NCBI GenBank assembly: GCA_947178015.1
Contig: CAMWWW010000052.1
Span: 1 to 10,871, forward strand
Direction of reading: 5' to 3'
DNA length: 10,871 bases
Source of the DNA: an uncultured Clostridia bacterium
GTDB taxonomy: Bacteria; Bacillota; Clostridia; Lachnospirales; Lachnospiraceae
The position numbers and the translations under genes are program-made. The notes below the pieces were generated by a model. It saw nothing but the letters and a program-made list of their open reading frames with translations. It did no database searches and was not told where the DNA came from. This document shows positions 1 through 7,089 of this stretch, piece by piece (the stretch's first letter is position 1; every line of letters begins with the position of its first letter).

Positions 1-62
1 CCACAAGCTGTCAACAACACCAGTATCATAATCACACATACACTTAATTTCCATCTTTTCAT
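1..62 (-). CDS. Lipoprotein, N-terminal fragment (runs off window)
   Basis: Partial gene cut by the left edge of the window; only the first 20 complete codons are present. The peptide begins MKRWKLSVCVIM and continues with a hydrophobic stretch ending in LTAC. This is a classic type II signal peptide: two early basic residues, a hydrophobic core and a lipobox whose Cys20 would be lipidated. The mature protein would therefore be anchored on the outer face of the cytoplasmic membrane. A purine-rich AGAAGGA site lies about 12 bases upstream of the ATG. The gene follows recO on the same strand with a gap of about 97 bases, so it may belong to the same transcript. Nothing can be said about its function, because the mature part is outside the window. 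Confidence 0.7.
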   Translation of the reverse strand, partial: MKRWKLSVCVIMILVLLTAC

Positions 63-159
63 CGCTTTATTCCATCCTTCTTCTGAAATTCCGTACTCTG
101 CCGCTCTCTTCCGCAGCCGTATATACCTTTCACGATAATACCATCAATCTCTCTGTTTT

Positions 160-903
160 TCAATACATAGATTTCAAAATCTCCAAAGATTTCATTTTCT
201 TATCTATCGTCACCCTGCAAAACAGCTCCATCATCTCATCCAGCTCCCTCAGCACGGCATCTGATACATTAAACGTATAGAGTTTCTCCACCGTCGACGA
301 GATAATATACTGCATCGTGTACACGGCTGCTTCACTTACCCTAAAACCGTCCTTCTGTTTTTTGGCACACTCTTCGCACAGAAGCCCTCTTCTTGCCATA
401 CTGAATTTCCAAGGTCCCTCCTCACCTCGGCAACAGGTACAAGAAAAGACCTGAGGAGCCTCCCCATTGACCGACATTGTTTTCAGCTCATAGATAATTT
501 TTACCAGCCTGTCCGGTATATGGCAATTCAGCAGTGCCCGCAAAGACTGGTAGAGAAGCTTTAGCATCCGACTCCCATCCACATTTTCCCTTGTATAATA
601 ATCTGCGAGCTCCAAAAAATAGAAGCCATATAAGGCTCCCATAAAATCATCACTCAATTCCGTAAAATAATTTGAGATCGACATGGAGGACACGGTGTAG
701 GAATTTCTTCCCTCATATAACTCAAAACTGCCAAAAGAAAAGGGACGGCTGCCTGCCATAAAAGGGCTGTTTAAACGCCTCGCCCCTCTGGCAAATGCAG
801 CTATCCTTCCTCTCTCTCTGGTCAATATCACAAGCCTCTTGTCATATTCTCCCACCGGTGTCGCAGACAATACCATACCCGTCTCTATAACCGTCTCTCC
901 CAT
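160..903 (-). CDS. recO: DNA repair protein RecO
   Basis: RecO is the recombination mediator of the RecFOR pathway. It binds single-stranded DNA and SSB, anneals complementary strands and helps RecR load RecA at gaps. At 247 residues the length is normal for the family. The N-terminal part (about 1-80) fits the RecO OB fold, with the typical opening of a GMVLS turn followed by GEYDKRLVILTRERG and an ARGARR basic patch. The middle is the helical RecO_C region. A zinc site is visible as C155/C158 and C176/C179, which many Firmicute RecO proteins have and E. coli RecO lacks. The ATG at 903 has a strong AGGTGAGG site about 6 bases upstream, and that site lies inside the upstream yqzL-like frame. 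The order era / yqzL-like / recO matches that of Bacillus and many clostridia. The assignment is secure. Confidence 0.97.
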   Translation of the reverse strand: MGETVIETGMVLSATPVGEYDKRLVILTRERGRIAAFARGARRLNSPFMAGSRPFSFGSFELYEGRNSYTVSSMSISNYFTELSDDFMGALYGFYFLELADYYTRENVDGSRMLKLLYQSLRALLNCHIPDRLVKIIYELKTMSVNGEAPQVFSCTCCRGEEGPWKFSMARRGLLCEECAKKQKDGFRVSEAAVYTMQYIISSTVEKLYTFNVSDAVLRELDEMMELFCRVTIDKKMKSLEILKSMY

Positions 904-1042
904 ATTGATTCCTCACCTGTCCTGTAAACGGCTTCTCCCATTGCTCTTTCTCTATGTCTGGGCTTCCGTCCTCTCCTCTGTAACGTAAATAATCCTCTAC
1001 TTTCCCGGTGGATACAAAGATGTTCCATCCCATCCTTTCCAA
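842..1042 (-). CDS. yqzL: YqzL-like small protein
   Basis: Small protein of about 66 residues lying between era and recO, the position of yqzL in Bacillus. Its N-terminus, MERMGWNIF-STGKVEDYLRYR, resembles the YqzL pattern of a tryptophan followed by a TG and a YL-Y/F motif within the first 25 residues. The rest (about 25-66) is polar and not recognisable. Known YqzL proteins are shorter (about 47 residues) and have no established function. The start is uncertain. A TTG at 1042 has AGAAGGGGG nine bases upstream and puts the Trp at position 6, as in YqzL. An ATG at 1033 gives 63 residues but has no well-spaced site. A GTG at 1063 opens the frame but would place the ribosome site inside the gene. 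The 3' end overlaps recO by 62 bases, which is long. Identification rests on position and the N-terminal motif only. Confidence 0.6.
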   Translation of the reverse strand: MERMGWNIFVSTGKVEDYLRYRGEDGSPDIEKEQWEKPFTGQVRNQYGRDGYRDGYGIVCDTGGRI

Positions 1043-1133
1043 TCTGCCGCACCCCCTTCTCACAGTGTTCTGTAAACGTGATGGTACAGATTAGAGTCTC
1101 CTAATTCAGATATCCTATACCGGCAAATACTGG

Positions 1134-2048
1134 TTACATCTCCCTCTTATCATAACCATAATTTTTAAGCAGCAGATCATTGTCGCGCCATTCCTTGCGC
1201 ACCTTCACCCAAAGCTTTAGATTCACCTGCTGCATCAGCAGCCGCTCCAGCTCATAGCGCGCCGTAGAGCCTATCTTTTTTAACATAGCGCCCTGTTTTC
1301 CAATAATGATTCCTTTGTGCGAATCCTTCTCACATATAATGGTAGCCTCTATATCCGTGATATCCCCCTTCTTTCGCTCCTTCATCTTTTCTATGGTGAC
1401 AGCGATTCCGTGAGGAATCTCATCCTTTAACAGATGCAGTGCCTTTTCCCGAATCAGCTCGGCCGCAATCTGGCGCACAGGCTGATCCGTCACCGTGTCC
1501 TCGTCATAAAAAGCAGGCCCTTCCGGCAGATACGGAAAAATACAGCGAAGAAGCGTGTCCACATTCTCCCCGCTCCTTGCCGATACCGGGACAACCTCGG
1601 CGAACTCATACAATGTGCGATAGGTATCAATCACTGCCAGAAGCTCCTCGCGCTTTATGGTATCAATTTTATTGATCACCAAGATAACGGGAACTTTTAC
1701 AGACAATAACTGCTCGGCGATATTCCGGTCCCCAGCTCCCACATAGGTATCTGGCTCCGTCAGCCAAAGAATTACATCCACTTCGTTCCATGTTTTCATG
1801 GCTGCGCCAACCATATACTCACCAAGCTTATTTTTTGCCTTGTGTATGCCGGGCGTGTCAAGAAATACAATCTGCCCCTCCTCGGCGGTATAAACAGTCT
1901 GTATTCGATTTCTGGTAGTTTGGGGTTTATTTGAAGTGATGGCTATTTTTTGGCCGATAATCTGGTTCATCAAAGTAGATTTTCCCACATTAGGACGCCC
2001 GATCAGCGTGGCAAACCCAGATTTAAATGGAATGGATTGATTTGACAT
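1134..2048 (-). CDS. era: GTPase Era
   Basis: Essential Ras-like GTPase that binds the 3' end of 16S rRNA and helps mature the 30S subunit. The full-length protein of 304 residues shows all the motifs: G1 GRPNVGKS (17-24), G2 threonines in the QTTRNR stretch (43-48), G3 DTPG (64-67), G4 NKID (126-129) and G5 SAR (156-158). The C-terminal KH domain carries GIIIGKQGAMLKKIG (246-260), followed by the typical LKLWVKVRKEWR end. The ATG at 2048 is preceded by AAAGGAG at good spacing. It sits downstream of an SSB-like gene and upstream of the yqzL-like gene and recO, all on the same strand. The leader between the SSB-like gene and era contains a strong hairpin (annotated separately). The assignment is secure. 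Confidence 0.99.
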   Translation of the reverse strand: MSNQSIPFKSGFATLIGRPNVGKSTLMNQIIGQKIAITSNKPQTTRNRIQTVYTAEEGQIVFLDTPGIHKAKNKLGEYMVGAAMKTWNEVDVILWLTEPDTYVGAGDRNIAEQLLSVKVPVILVINKIDTIKREELLAVIDTYRTLYEFAEVVPVSARSGENVDTLLRCIFPYLPEGPAFYDEDTVTDQPVRQIAAELIREKALHLLKDEIPHGIAVTIEKMKERKKGDITDIEATIICEKDSHKGIIIGKQGAMLKKIGSTARYELERLLMQQVNLKLWVKVRKEWRDNDLLLKNYGYDKREM

Positions 2049-2102
2049 AGTTTTCTCCTTTGTTCTTGGTCTTGTATCACTATTTTGCAGCTACAACACT
2101 GG

Positions 2103-2149
2103 TTCCATATGCTGTCAGGCAAGGAGCAGACACTCCCTGCCTGATGGAA
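2103..2149 (-). other. Strong hairpin in the era leader, no U-tract
   Basis: In the RNA read from the minus strand, bases 2144-2133 pair with 2126-2115 as a continuous 12-bp stem (TCAGGCAGGGAG with CTCCTTGCCTGA, including one G-U pair) around the hexaloop UGUCUG. An outer 6-bp arm, 2149-2144 with 2108-2103 (TTCCAT / ATGGAA), can extend it across a small asymmetric bulge. On the plus strand the G-U pair becomes an A/C mismatch, so the structure suits the ssb-era transcript better. No run of U follows, so it is not a standard intrinsic terminator. It could be an mRNA processing or stability element, or an attenuator. It lies entirely between the two genes. Confidence 0.5.
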
Positions 2150-2150
2150 T

Positions 2151-2780
2151 CTACTCTGCTTCGTACTCCAACTTGCTTACGGATACCTCGTAGGCGATGC
2201 GCTTTTCGCCCTCGTTTTCTCCGATCTTTTTCATGTATTCACGGCTTTGCACCCTTCCCCAGATCCTCAGCTTCGCCCCTACCTGAAAGGTCGCTGCATA
2301 CCGGGCATTTCTTCCCCATGCGATACATGGAATATAATCTGACTTACCATATGGTCTGTTCACTGCTACCAGCAAATCCGCAATCTCTCTGCCAAGAGGT
2401 GTTTTTCTGTAGATGGGCGGCTTGCAGATAAAGCCCTCCAAAAAAATTTGATTTGTTTTTCCAATCTCTCTGTCATCCTCCACATATTCCCACTCTCTCA
2501 CAAAGATAGACAGCACCAGACGGTTTTTCGTCCCCTCATGGCGGTTATAGGAGCGAAACTGTCCGCTTGCCTCAACCATCATCCCGACACAGCTCTTTGT
2601 CACGTCCACCAGACGCTCCGACACCATAAGCGGAATAATATCCGGCTGATTGCTTAAGCGGTTTACCGATACATTCACCATATAGAAGCCCTCTCCAAAA
2701 ACCTCATGGCTGAATTCAAAATCCGATATCACCTCGCCGATAATACCTACTTTGTTGTTTTCCATTACCTTATCTGTCAT
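2151..2780 (-). CDS. SSB-like protein with two OB folds
   Basis: Protein of 209 residues that binds, or is derived from proteins that bind, single-stranded DNA. The second half (about 110-206) matches the bacterial SSB pattern: NQIFLEGFI, then PPIYRKTPLGREIADLLVAVNRP, then YIPCIAWGRNA, then VGAKLRIWGRVQSREY. The first half (about 9-100) has the same outline (GIIGEVISDFEFSHEVFGEGFY...VSVNRLS...VEASGQFRSYN) but is much more divergent. The whole therefore looks like a tandem OB-fold protein. It ends in KLEYEAE and lacks the long linker and acidic DDDIPF-type tip of housekeeping SSB, so it is probably a paralogue rather than the main SSB. The start at 2780 is chosen because GGAAGGGAG lies about 11 bases upstream; an ATG at 2807 would add nine residues with a weaker site. 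Its place before era and recO fits a DNA-maintenance role. Confidence 0.83.
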   Translation of the reverse strand: MTDKVMENNKVGIIGEVISDFEFSHEVFGEGFYMVNVSVNRLSNQPDIIPLMVSERLVDVTKSCVGMMVEASGQFRSYNRHEGTKNRLVLSIFVREWEYVEDDREIGKTNQIFLEGFICKPPIYRKTPLGREIADLLVAVNRPYGKSDYIPCIAWGRNARYAATFQVGAKLRIWGRVQSREYMKKIGENEGEKRIAYEVSVSKLEYEAE

Positions 2781-2838
2781 TATTCGTATTTCTCCCTTCC
2801 TTTGCATCCTGTCTGCCCTTCACAGTTTCAGGATACCC

Positions 2839-2879
2839 CTTGTAATTTTGTCCATTATCATATGTATGCTGATTACAAG
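2839..2879. repeat. Inverted repeat with 8-bp arms, upstream of SSB-like gene
   Basis: CTTGTAAT at 2839-2846 and its exact complement ATTACAAG at 2872-2879 are separated by 25 bases. They lie in the 140-base gene-free, AT-rich gap between the ABC permease and the SSB-like gene. The spacing is long for a terminator stem, and no T-run follows on either strand. It could be a protein-binding dyad or chance in AT-rich DNA. The same gap holds an A6T8 tract at 2899-2912 directly after the permease stop codon. Confidence 0.3.
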
Positions 2880-2920
2880 TATTTTATGCATAATTTTTAA
2901 AAAATTTTTTTTATTTTATG

Positions 2921-4258
2921 CTATTCATTTCGTATCGCGGCAAGCGGGCTAAGTTTCATGGCACGCAAAGCTGGTATAAAGCCTGATATAATGCCTATCA
3001 TTACCGCAAATCCCAATGCCGCCAGCACAAGCCACAGCGGAATATAAGAGATTGAGCTGTCAGCACCCATATAATAATAATTCCCCATCAGATTTCCTGC
3101 AAATTTATTGATCAATGCCGATATTCCATAACTTAACATAATCCCCACCAAGCCACCGATAAAACCGATAAATGCTGCCTCCATTAAAAATAAAGTACGA
3201 ATATTTCCCATCGCGCAGCCCAAAACCTTTAAGACACCGATCTCCTTCGTGCGCTCATAGATAGACATCATCATCGTGTTGGCAATGCCGATTGCGGCAA
3301 CAAACAACGATACTGCTCCAATTCCTCCTAACACCATCTGTGTTGTCTTTGACTGCTGTTGCATACTCTGAATATACTCGGCGTTGCTATATGCCTGAAA
3401 ACCAATATCCTGAATGGTCTGAAGAATCTCTGCGATATTTTCCATCTTATCCACATCCACGATCACATTCTCATAACAAAATTCAGCGTAAGGTTTTCCG
3501 TTCTTCTGCGTGGGCTGTCCCGGTATCGGCTTATTTCGGAAAATTTTCTTTAGAGTTGCCTTCAATGCATCAATATGGCAGTAAATTTCCCAGCAATATT
3601 CATTATAATCCCCCTCGCCTCCCGTTGTCATGCCGGACGCTTGAAGCAAATATTTCTTGGGCGGATCACCCTGCCCGTTCTGAGCGTTCCAGTATGCATC
3701 TCTGTCAAATACAGTAAAGATAGGCTGGTTTACAAAGTCGATATCCGGCATCACCTGTGTTTCCCAATATGATTTCTGCGTCTTTTCATTATAAAAATCT
3801 CTAGCCACCATACTGCCGACCACAAATTCCAAAGAATCCGCGTCCTTATCAGGAAGTCTGCCCTCCGCCAGAGGAATCTTATCCAAAACATCCTGCGTCA
3901 CGCCATTGATGCTCGCATAGGTATTAATATAGGCTCCCTGCTTCATCACCACGGAAAACCGCAGTGTCGGCGTCACCGACTTCACATGCTCCATGGCGGC
4001 AAACTCTTCCAGCATACTATCGTTGAGCATTAGCTCATCTGTGTTGCCGGAACTGCCCCAGTAATAAACCTGTATCGCTGTCAAACTGCCGGATTCCTCA
4101 ATCGCCGCCATCAAACTTCTATTCTGCCCGATTCCAATCGATACCATAACAATAATTGAGGCCGTACCAATCACCACGCCAAGCACTGTCAAGATAGTTC
4201 TCATCTTCCGCCGCCACAGATTACTGGCGCTCATTCTGAGTAAATCAGATATTCTCAT
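2921..4258 (-). CDS. ABC transporter permease, MacB/FtsX family
   Basis: Membrane subunit of a MacB-type (type VII) ABC system. The layout is typical: one N-terminal membrane helix (about residues 21-43 from the chosen start), a large extracellular MacB_PCD-like domain of about 260 residues, then three membrane helices near 308-331, 354-381 and 407-431 that form the FtsX domain. Family hallmarks are the NMMM-SIYERTKEIGVLKVLG coupling-helix segment and the C-terminal GFIPALRAMKLSPLAAIR. Members move substrates from outside the membrane, or pass on force through their extracellular domain, rather than acting as classical import channels. The start at 4258 (MRISDLL) has AGAGG 12 bases upstream and fits the family N-terminus. 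An ATG at 4270 would add four residues but touches the ribosome site. The frame overlaps the upstream adaptor-like gene by 14 bases. The substrate is unknown. Confidence 0.95.
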   Translation of the reverse strand: MRISDLLRMSASNLWRRKMRTILTVLGVVIGTASIIVMVSIGIGQNRSLMAAIEESGSLTAIQVYYWGSSGNTDELMLNDSMLEEFAAMEHVKSVTPTLRFSVVMKQGAYINTYASINGVTQDVLDKIPLAEGRLPDKDADSLEFVVGSMVARDFYNEKTQKSYWETQVMPDIDFVNQPIFTVFDRDAYWNAQNGQGDPPKKYLLQASGMTTGGEGDYNEYCWEIYCHIDALKATLKKIFRNKPIPGQPTQKNGKPYAEFCYENVIVDVDKMENIAEILQTIQDIGFQAYSNAEYIQSMQQQSKTTQMVLGGIGAVSLFVAAIGIANTMMMSIYERTKEIGVLKVLGCAMGNIRTLFLMEAAFIGFIGGLVGIMLSYGISALINKFAGNLMGNYYYMGADSSISYIPLWLVLAALGFAVMIGIISGFIPALRAMKLSPLAAIRNE

Positions 4259-6140
4259 CGCTATCCACATCCTCTTCCAGCTTCTTGCGCTTCTGCTTCT
4301 TGATCATCACCACTGTTATAATAATTGCAACGACAACGGCCGCCGCCACACCTGCGCCCACGGCTATCATCCAAGGCGCCAGTTTTCCCTTTCCTTCTGT
4401 CTCGCCCATCATCGTGTCGTCTATCGGCATATCGCCAAAGTCCATATCTGGGACATACGGCTCTGTCACAAAAAGCTGAATCTCTTTCTTCTCTGTAAAA
4501 ATCTCGCCCTTCTCATTCTCATAAGAAACCACGGCTGTAATATATCCCTCATCCATAGTTGGCGCGATTCCCGTCACCATGGTATCCACATTCGCCGTTG
4601 CGCCAGAATCCAGATTTCCCTTAAAAGTTTCTCCTCCAGTAATGGAATCGCCCTCAAACTCTACACTAACATTATAGATCTTGCTCTTGCCCAAATTATT
4701 CACGGAAAACATAATATTGGACTGTCCTCCCACCTCGATGGAAGAAGGCATAACCTCAACATTACCGGTTGTCACACGAAGCTCCTGCGTCACTGGAATC
4801 GAGATTCTCTCCACGCCCTTGTAGGCTGTCACCTCAGAATCCTCATACTCTGACTCAATGGTAAGAGGATACGACTTCGCCTCCAACGTCGGCTTTGCCG
4901 TCATATCCACCTCCAGATCAATCGTCTCTCCTATGCCGATCCTCTGGATAAACATTGTGCTAGAACCAGACATTGGAATAAAACAGTTATCATTCTTATC
5001 CTCGGAGGAGCTCAGCGTAAACTTAATATTAGAGACAGCCGTCCGATCCGAAGTATTTTTAATATGTATAATAAGCTTAAATTCATCCCCTGCCTTGATC
5101 TCTTCCTTATCCGTCTCATATCCGGTAACAATCAGACGAGGCTCAGACTTGTTGGAATCTTTGGTAGTTGTCTCCTCTTCCTCCTTATCCTTCTCAGGAT
5201 TTCCTGCGATGTAAAAATACACCGTCTGCTGATTATCGCCAATATCCTTATTCTGCTCATCTTTTCCCTTTATATTAAATACTATTGGATAATATCCTGT
5301 CTTAACATCGGTTCGGACCTTCCAGTTAAAACTAACCTTCACATTGCGGTCCGATTCCGACGGCTGACTGTTTGTTCCTTTCACAATCTCATCCACCCTG
5401 TATTCATAGCTGGTCAGATTCAGCTCAAATGGAAACTTAGAAGAATCCTCGGAAAGAGAAGGCGTGATAGACACATCATGTGCATCTGCTTTTCCATAAT
5501 TCGTCAAATACAGATCAAACGATATCGGCTGCCCATACGTCGCCGGAGGCAGAGCCGGGCTGTTCTGTAAGGATATCTGAATATCACTTGCATCCTCTGG
5601 GCTTCCCTCGATAAATATATAAGATGTGACAGGTGTTTCACGAACCGTTTTCGAATCCTCGGATACTATTACATAACTAATTATATACTTGACAGCATAA
5701 TATCCTGTCGTCACATCCTCACGGACCTTAAAGTTAAATGTCACTGTGGCGCTGGCACGCCCTCTTAAAGTAGAATTTCCCCTTGATGAAGTGGCATCAC
5801 TCCCATTCAATTTTATAGAATAATTTGCCTTGTCAATCTCAAAAGGAAAATCCTTTGCATCCACAACGGGTGAAATTGTCACCTCTTCTACATTATCTTC
5901 GCTTCTATTAATAATATGTAATTGGACGGACATCTCTTCCCCGCGCTTACCCACCGGCGTATCGATGTCTCCCGCCAAGGTAAGCGGATCATTATAAGAT
6001 GCCACAGGTTCACTTGTAGAATCTATTGATGAAGCAAAAAACACACTTCCCTTTACATCTGTCAATAGCATCGCACCACAACACAAAAACGTCAATAGTG
6101 CTTTTACCACCTTTTTTCCTGCCCAACTCCTGCTTTTCAT
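4245..6140 (-). CDS. Secreted, membrane-anchored Ig-like repeat protein (ABC partner)
   Basis: Protein of 631 residues encoded between the ATPase and permease of the ABC operon. A signal peptide is visible (KSRSWAGKK, hydrophobic core about 11-27, likely cut near 36). Four beta-rich Ig-like segments follow, at about 51-180, 186-314, 334-452 and 454-560, of the CARDB/NEW3 or COG1361 S-layer-like type. The first two are a clear duplication: FPFEI/FPFEL at 98 and 236, VREDVTTGYY/VRTDVKTGYY at 139 and 275, and FIEGSPE/YIAGNPE closing each. An acidic hinge at 315-333 separates the two pairs. An acidic linker (561-583) leads to one membrane helix (about 588-613) and a short KKQKRKK-plus-acidic cytoplasmic tail. 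It overlaps the ATPase stop by 4 bases. By position it may play the part that the MacA adaptor plays in MacAB systems, but this is inference. No enzymatic motif is seen. Confidence 0.9.
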   Translation of the reverse strand: MKSRSWAGKKVVKALLTFLCCGAMLLTDVKGSVFFASSIDSTSEPVASYNDPLTLAGDIDTPVGKRGEEMSVQLHIINRSEDNVEEVTISPVVDAKDFPFEIDKANYSIKLNGSDATSSRGNSTLRGRASATVTFNFKVREDVTTGYYAVKYIISYVIVSEDSKTVRETPVTSYIFIEGSPEDASDIQISLQNSPALPPATYGQPISFDLYLTNYGKADAHDVSITPSLSEDSSKFPFELNLTSYEYRVDEIVKGTNSQPSESDRNVKVSFNWKVRTDVKTGYYPIVFNIKGKDEQNKDIGDNQQTVYFYIAGNPEKDKEEEETTTKDSNKSEPRLIVTGYETDKEEIKAGDEFKLIIHIKNTSDRTAVSNIKFTLSSSEDKNDNCFIPMSGSSTMFIQRIGIGETIDLEVDMTAKPTLEAKSYPLTIESEYEDSEVTAYKGVERISIPVTQELRVTTGNVEVMPSSIEVGGQSNIMFSVNNLGKSKIYNVSVEFEGDSITGGETFKGNLDSGATANVDTMVTGIAPTMDEGYITAVVSYENEKGEIFTEKKEIQLFVTEPYVPDMDFGDMPIDDTMMGETEGKGKLAPWMIAVGAGVAAAVVVAIIITVVMIKKQKRKKLEEDVDSDENI

Positions 6141-6997
6141 ACCTCTTCCTCCATCTTCTCCTCTTTCTCCTCCATCACAGCATCGTCTGACTCTGCTATC
6201 TCTGGATCTTCCTCCTCTATCGTATCCTCCACATTCTCTCTCGCCGATCTCTGAAGCAGCTCCTCCACCGTCGCAGCCTCTGAGATTTTTGCATCCCTGT
6301 GATCCCGCTCCTCCACCTTAACAATCTTTCCATCTATAATGTGAAAGATCCGATCGGCAAAGGTCGCCAAATGGTTGTCATGTGTTACCATCACAAGCGT
6401 TTTATTCTGCTCCATCACAACCTTCCTCATAAGCTCCATCACCTCAGCGGAAGTATGAGAATCCAGATTACCTGTCGGCTCGTCTGCAAAAATAATCTCT
6501 GGGTCCACCACCAGCGCCCTCGCGACGCCGACACGCTGCTGCTGCCCTCCTGACATCTGATTAGGACGGTGTTTTTTCTGTGTCTTAAGCCCCACTAGAT
6601 CCAGCATCGCAGACGCCTTCTTCAGCCTCACCCTCTTTGGTACCCCGCGGAAAGACAACGGCAGCGCCACATTCTCCACAGCGTTCATGGTTCCCAGCAG
6701 ATTAAAGGACTGAAAAATAAATCCCACCTTTTCCCGCCGAAACTTTACTAATTGATTCTCCGACAGTTTCTCAATCTGCTTTCCCGCAATCTTGATCGTC
6801 CCCTTGGTAGGTTTTTCCAGACCGGCCAGCATATTCAACATCGTCGATTTTCCTGAGCCAGAAGTACCCACAATCGAACAAAACTCTCCTCGGTAGATTG
6901 TCATATCCACACCATTCAGCGCGCGCACCTTATTCTGTCCGATTCGGTAAATCTTATATAGATTTCTAACCTCAATAACTGGTTCCTTTTTCGCCAT
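6137..6997 (-). CDS. ABC transporter ATP-binding protein, MacB/LolD type
   Basis: Cytoplasmic ATPase subunit that powers the adjacent permease. All motifs are present: Walker A GTSGSGKS (44-51), Q-loop Gln96, signature MSGGQQQRV (148-156), Walker B IIFADEP (168-174) and the switch histidine in VTHD (H206). The sequence GTMNAVENVALPL after the Q-loop is typical of the MacB/LolD/FtsE clade. At 286 residues it is longer than the usual 220-240 of this clade, because a tail at about 229-286 carries 25 acidic residues in 58 and no known domain. The ATG at 6997 has AGGTGG five bases upstream. It is the first gene of the operon and its stop overlaps the next start as ATGA. The promoter is probably the one marked at 7053-7081. 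Confidence 0.97.
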   Translation of the reverse strand: MAKKEPVIEVRNLYKIYRIGQNKVRALNGVDMTIYRGEFCSIVGTSGSGKSTMLNMLAGLEKPTKGTIKIAGKQIEKLSENQLVKFRREKVGFIFQSFNLLGTMNAVENVALPLSFRGVPKRVRLKKASAMLDLVGLKTQKKHRPNQMSGGQQQRVGVARALVVDPEIIFADEPTGNLDSHTSAEVMELMRKVVMEQNKTLVMVTHDNHLATFADRIFHIIDGKIVKVEERDHRDAKISEAATVEELLQRSARENVEDTIEEEDPEIAESDDAVMEEKEEKMEEEV

Positions 6998-7052
6998 AAT
7001 ACCACCTATTTCATTCCTTTCCTGCTGATTCCTTCTCAGGATTCATCTATAC

Positions 7053-7081
7053 AGTATATCACAAAAATATTTTAGAAAACA
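7053..7081 (-). promoter_or_regulatory. Candidate promoter of the ABC transporter operon
   Basis: Read on the minus strand, a -10 box TATACT (7058-7053) is preceded by TGA, giving an extended -10. A weak -35, TGTTTT (7081-7076), lies 17 bases upstream. Transcription would start near 7046, leaving a leader of about 50 bases before the ATPase. The poor -35 would fit a promoter that needs an activator. The call is from sequence only. Confidence 0.45.
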
Positions 7082-7089
7082 GTATTTCC

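Noticed and set aside
2060..2431. Plus-strand ORF of 123 residues across the end of the SSB-like gene and the era leader
   Set aside because: It is antisense to a well-supported gene, its composition is unlike a real protein (many Arg, Pro, Cys and Ser runs), and no ribosome site or homology is recognised.
2899..2912. A6T8 tract as an intrinsic terminator of the ABC operon
   Set aside because: There is no GC-rich stem before the T-run on the minus strand; only weak AT pairing is possible.
3292..3717. Plus-strand ORF of 141 residues inside the permease gene
   Set aside because: Shadow of the permease frame; no recognisable domain and no ribosome site.
5064..5570. Plus-strand ORF of 168 residues inside the Ig-like repeat gene
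   Set aside because: Antisense to a coherent protein with signal peptide, repeats and anchor; its hydrophobic and basic content is a by-product of the codons of the real gene.
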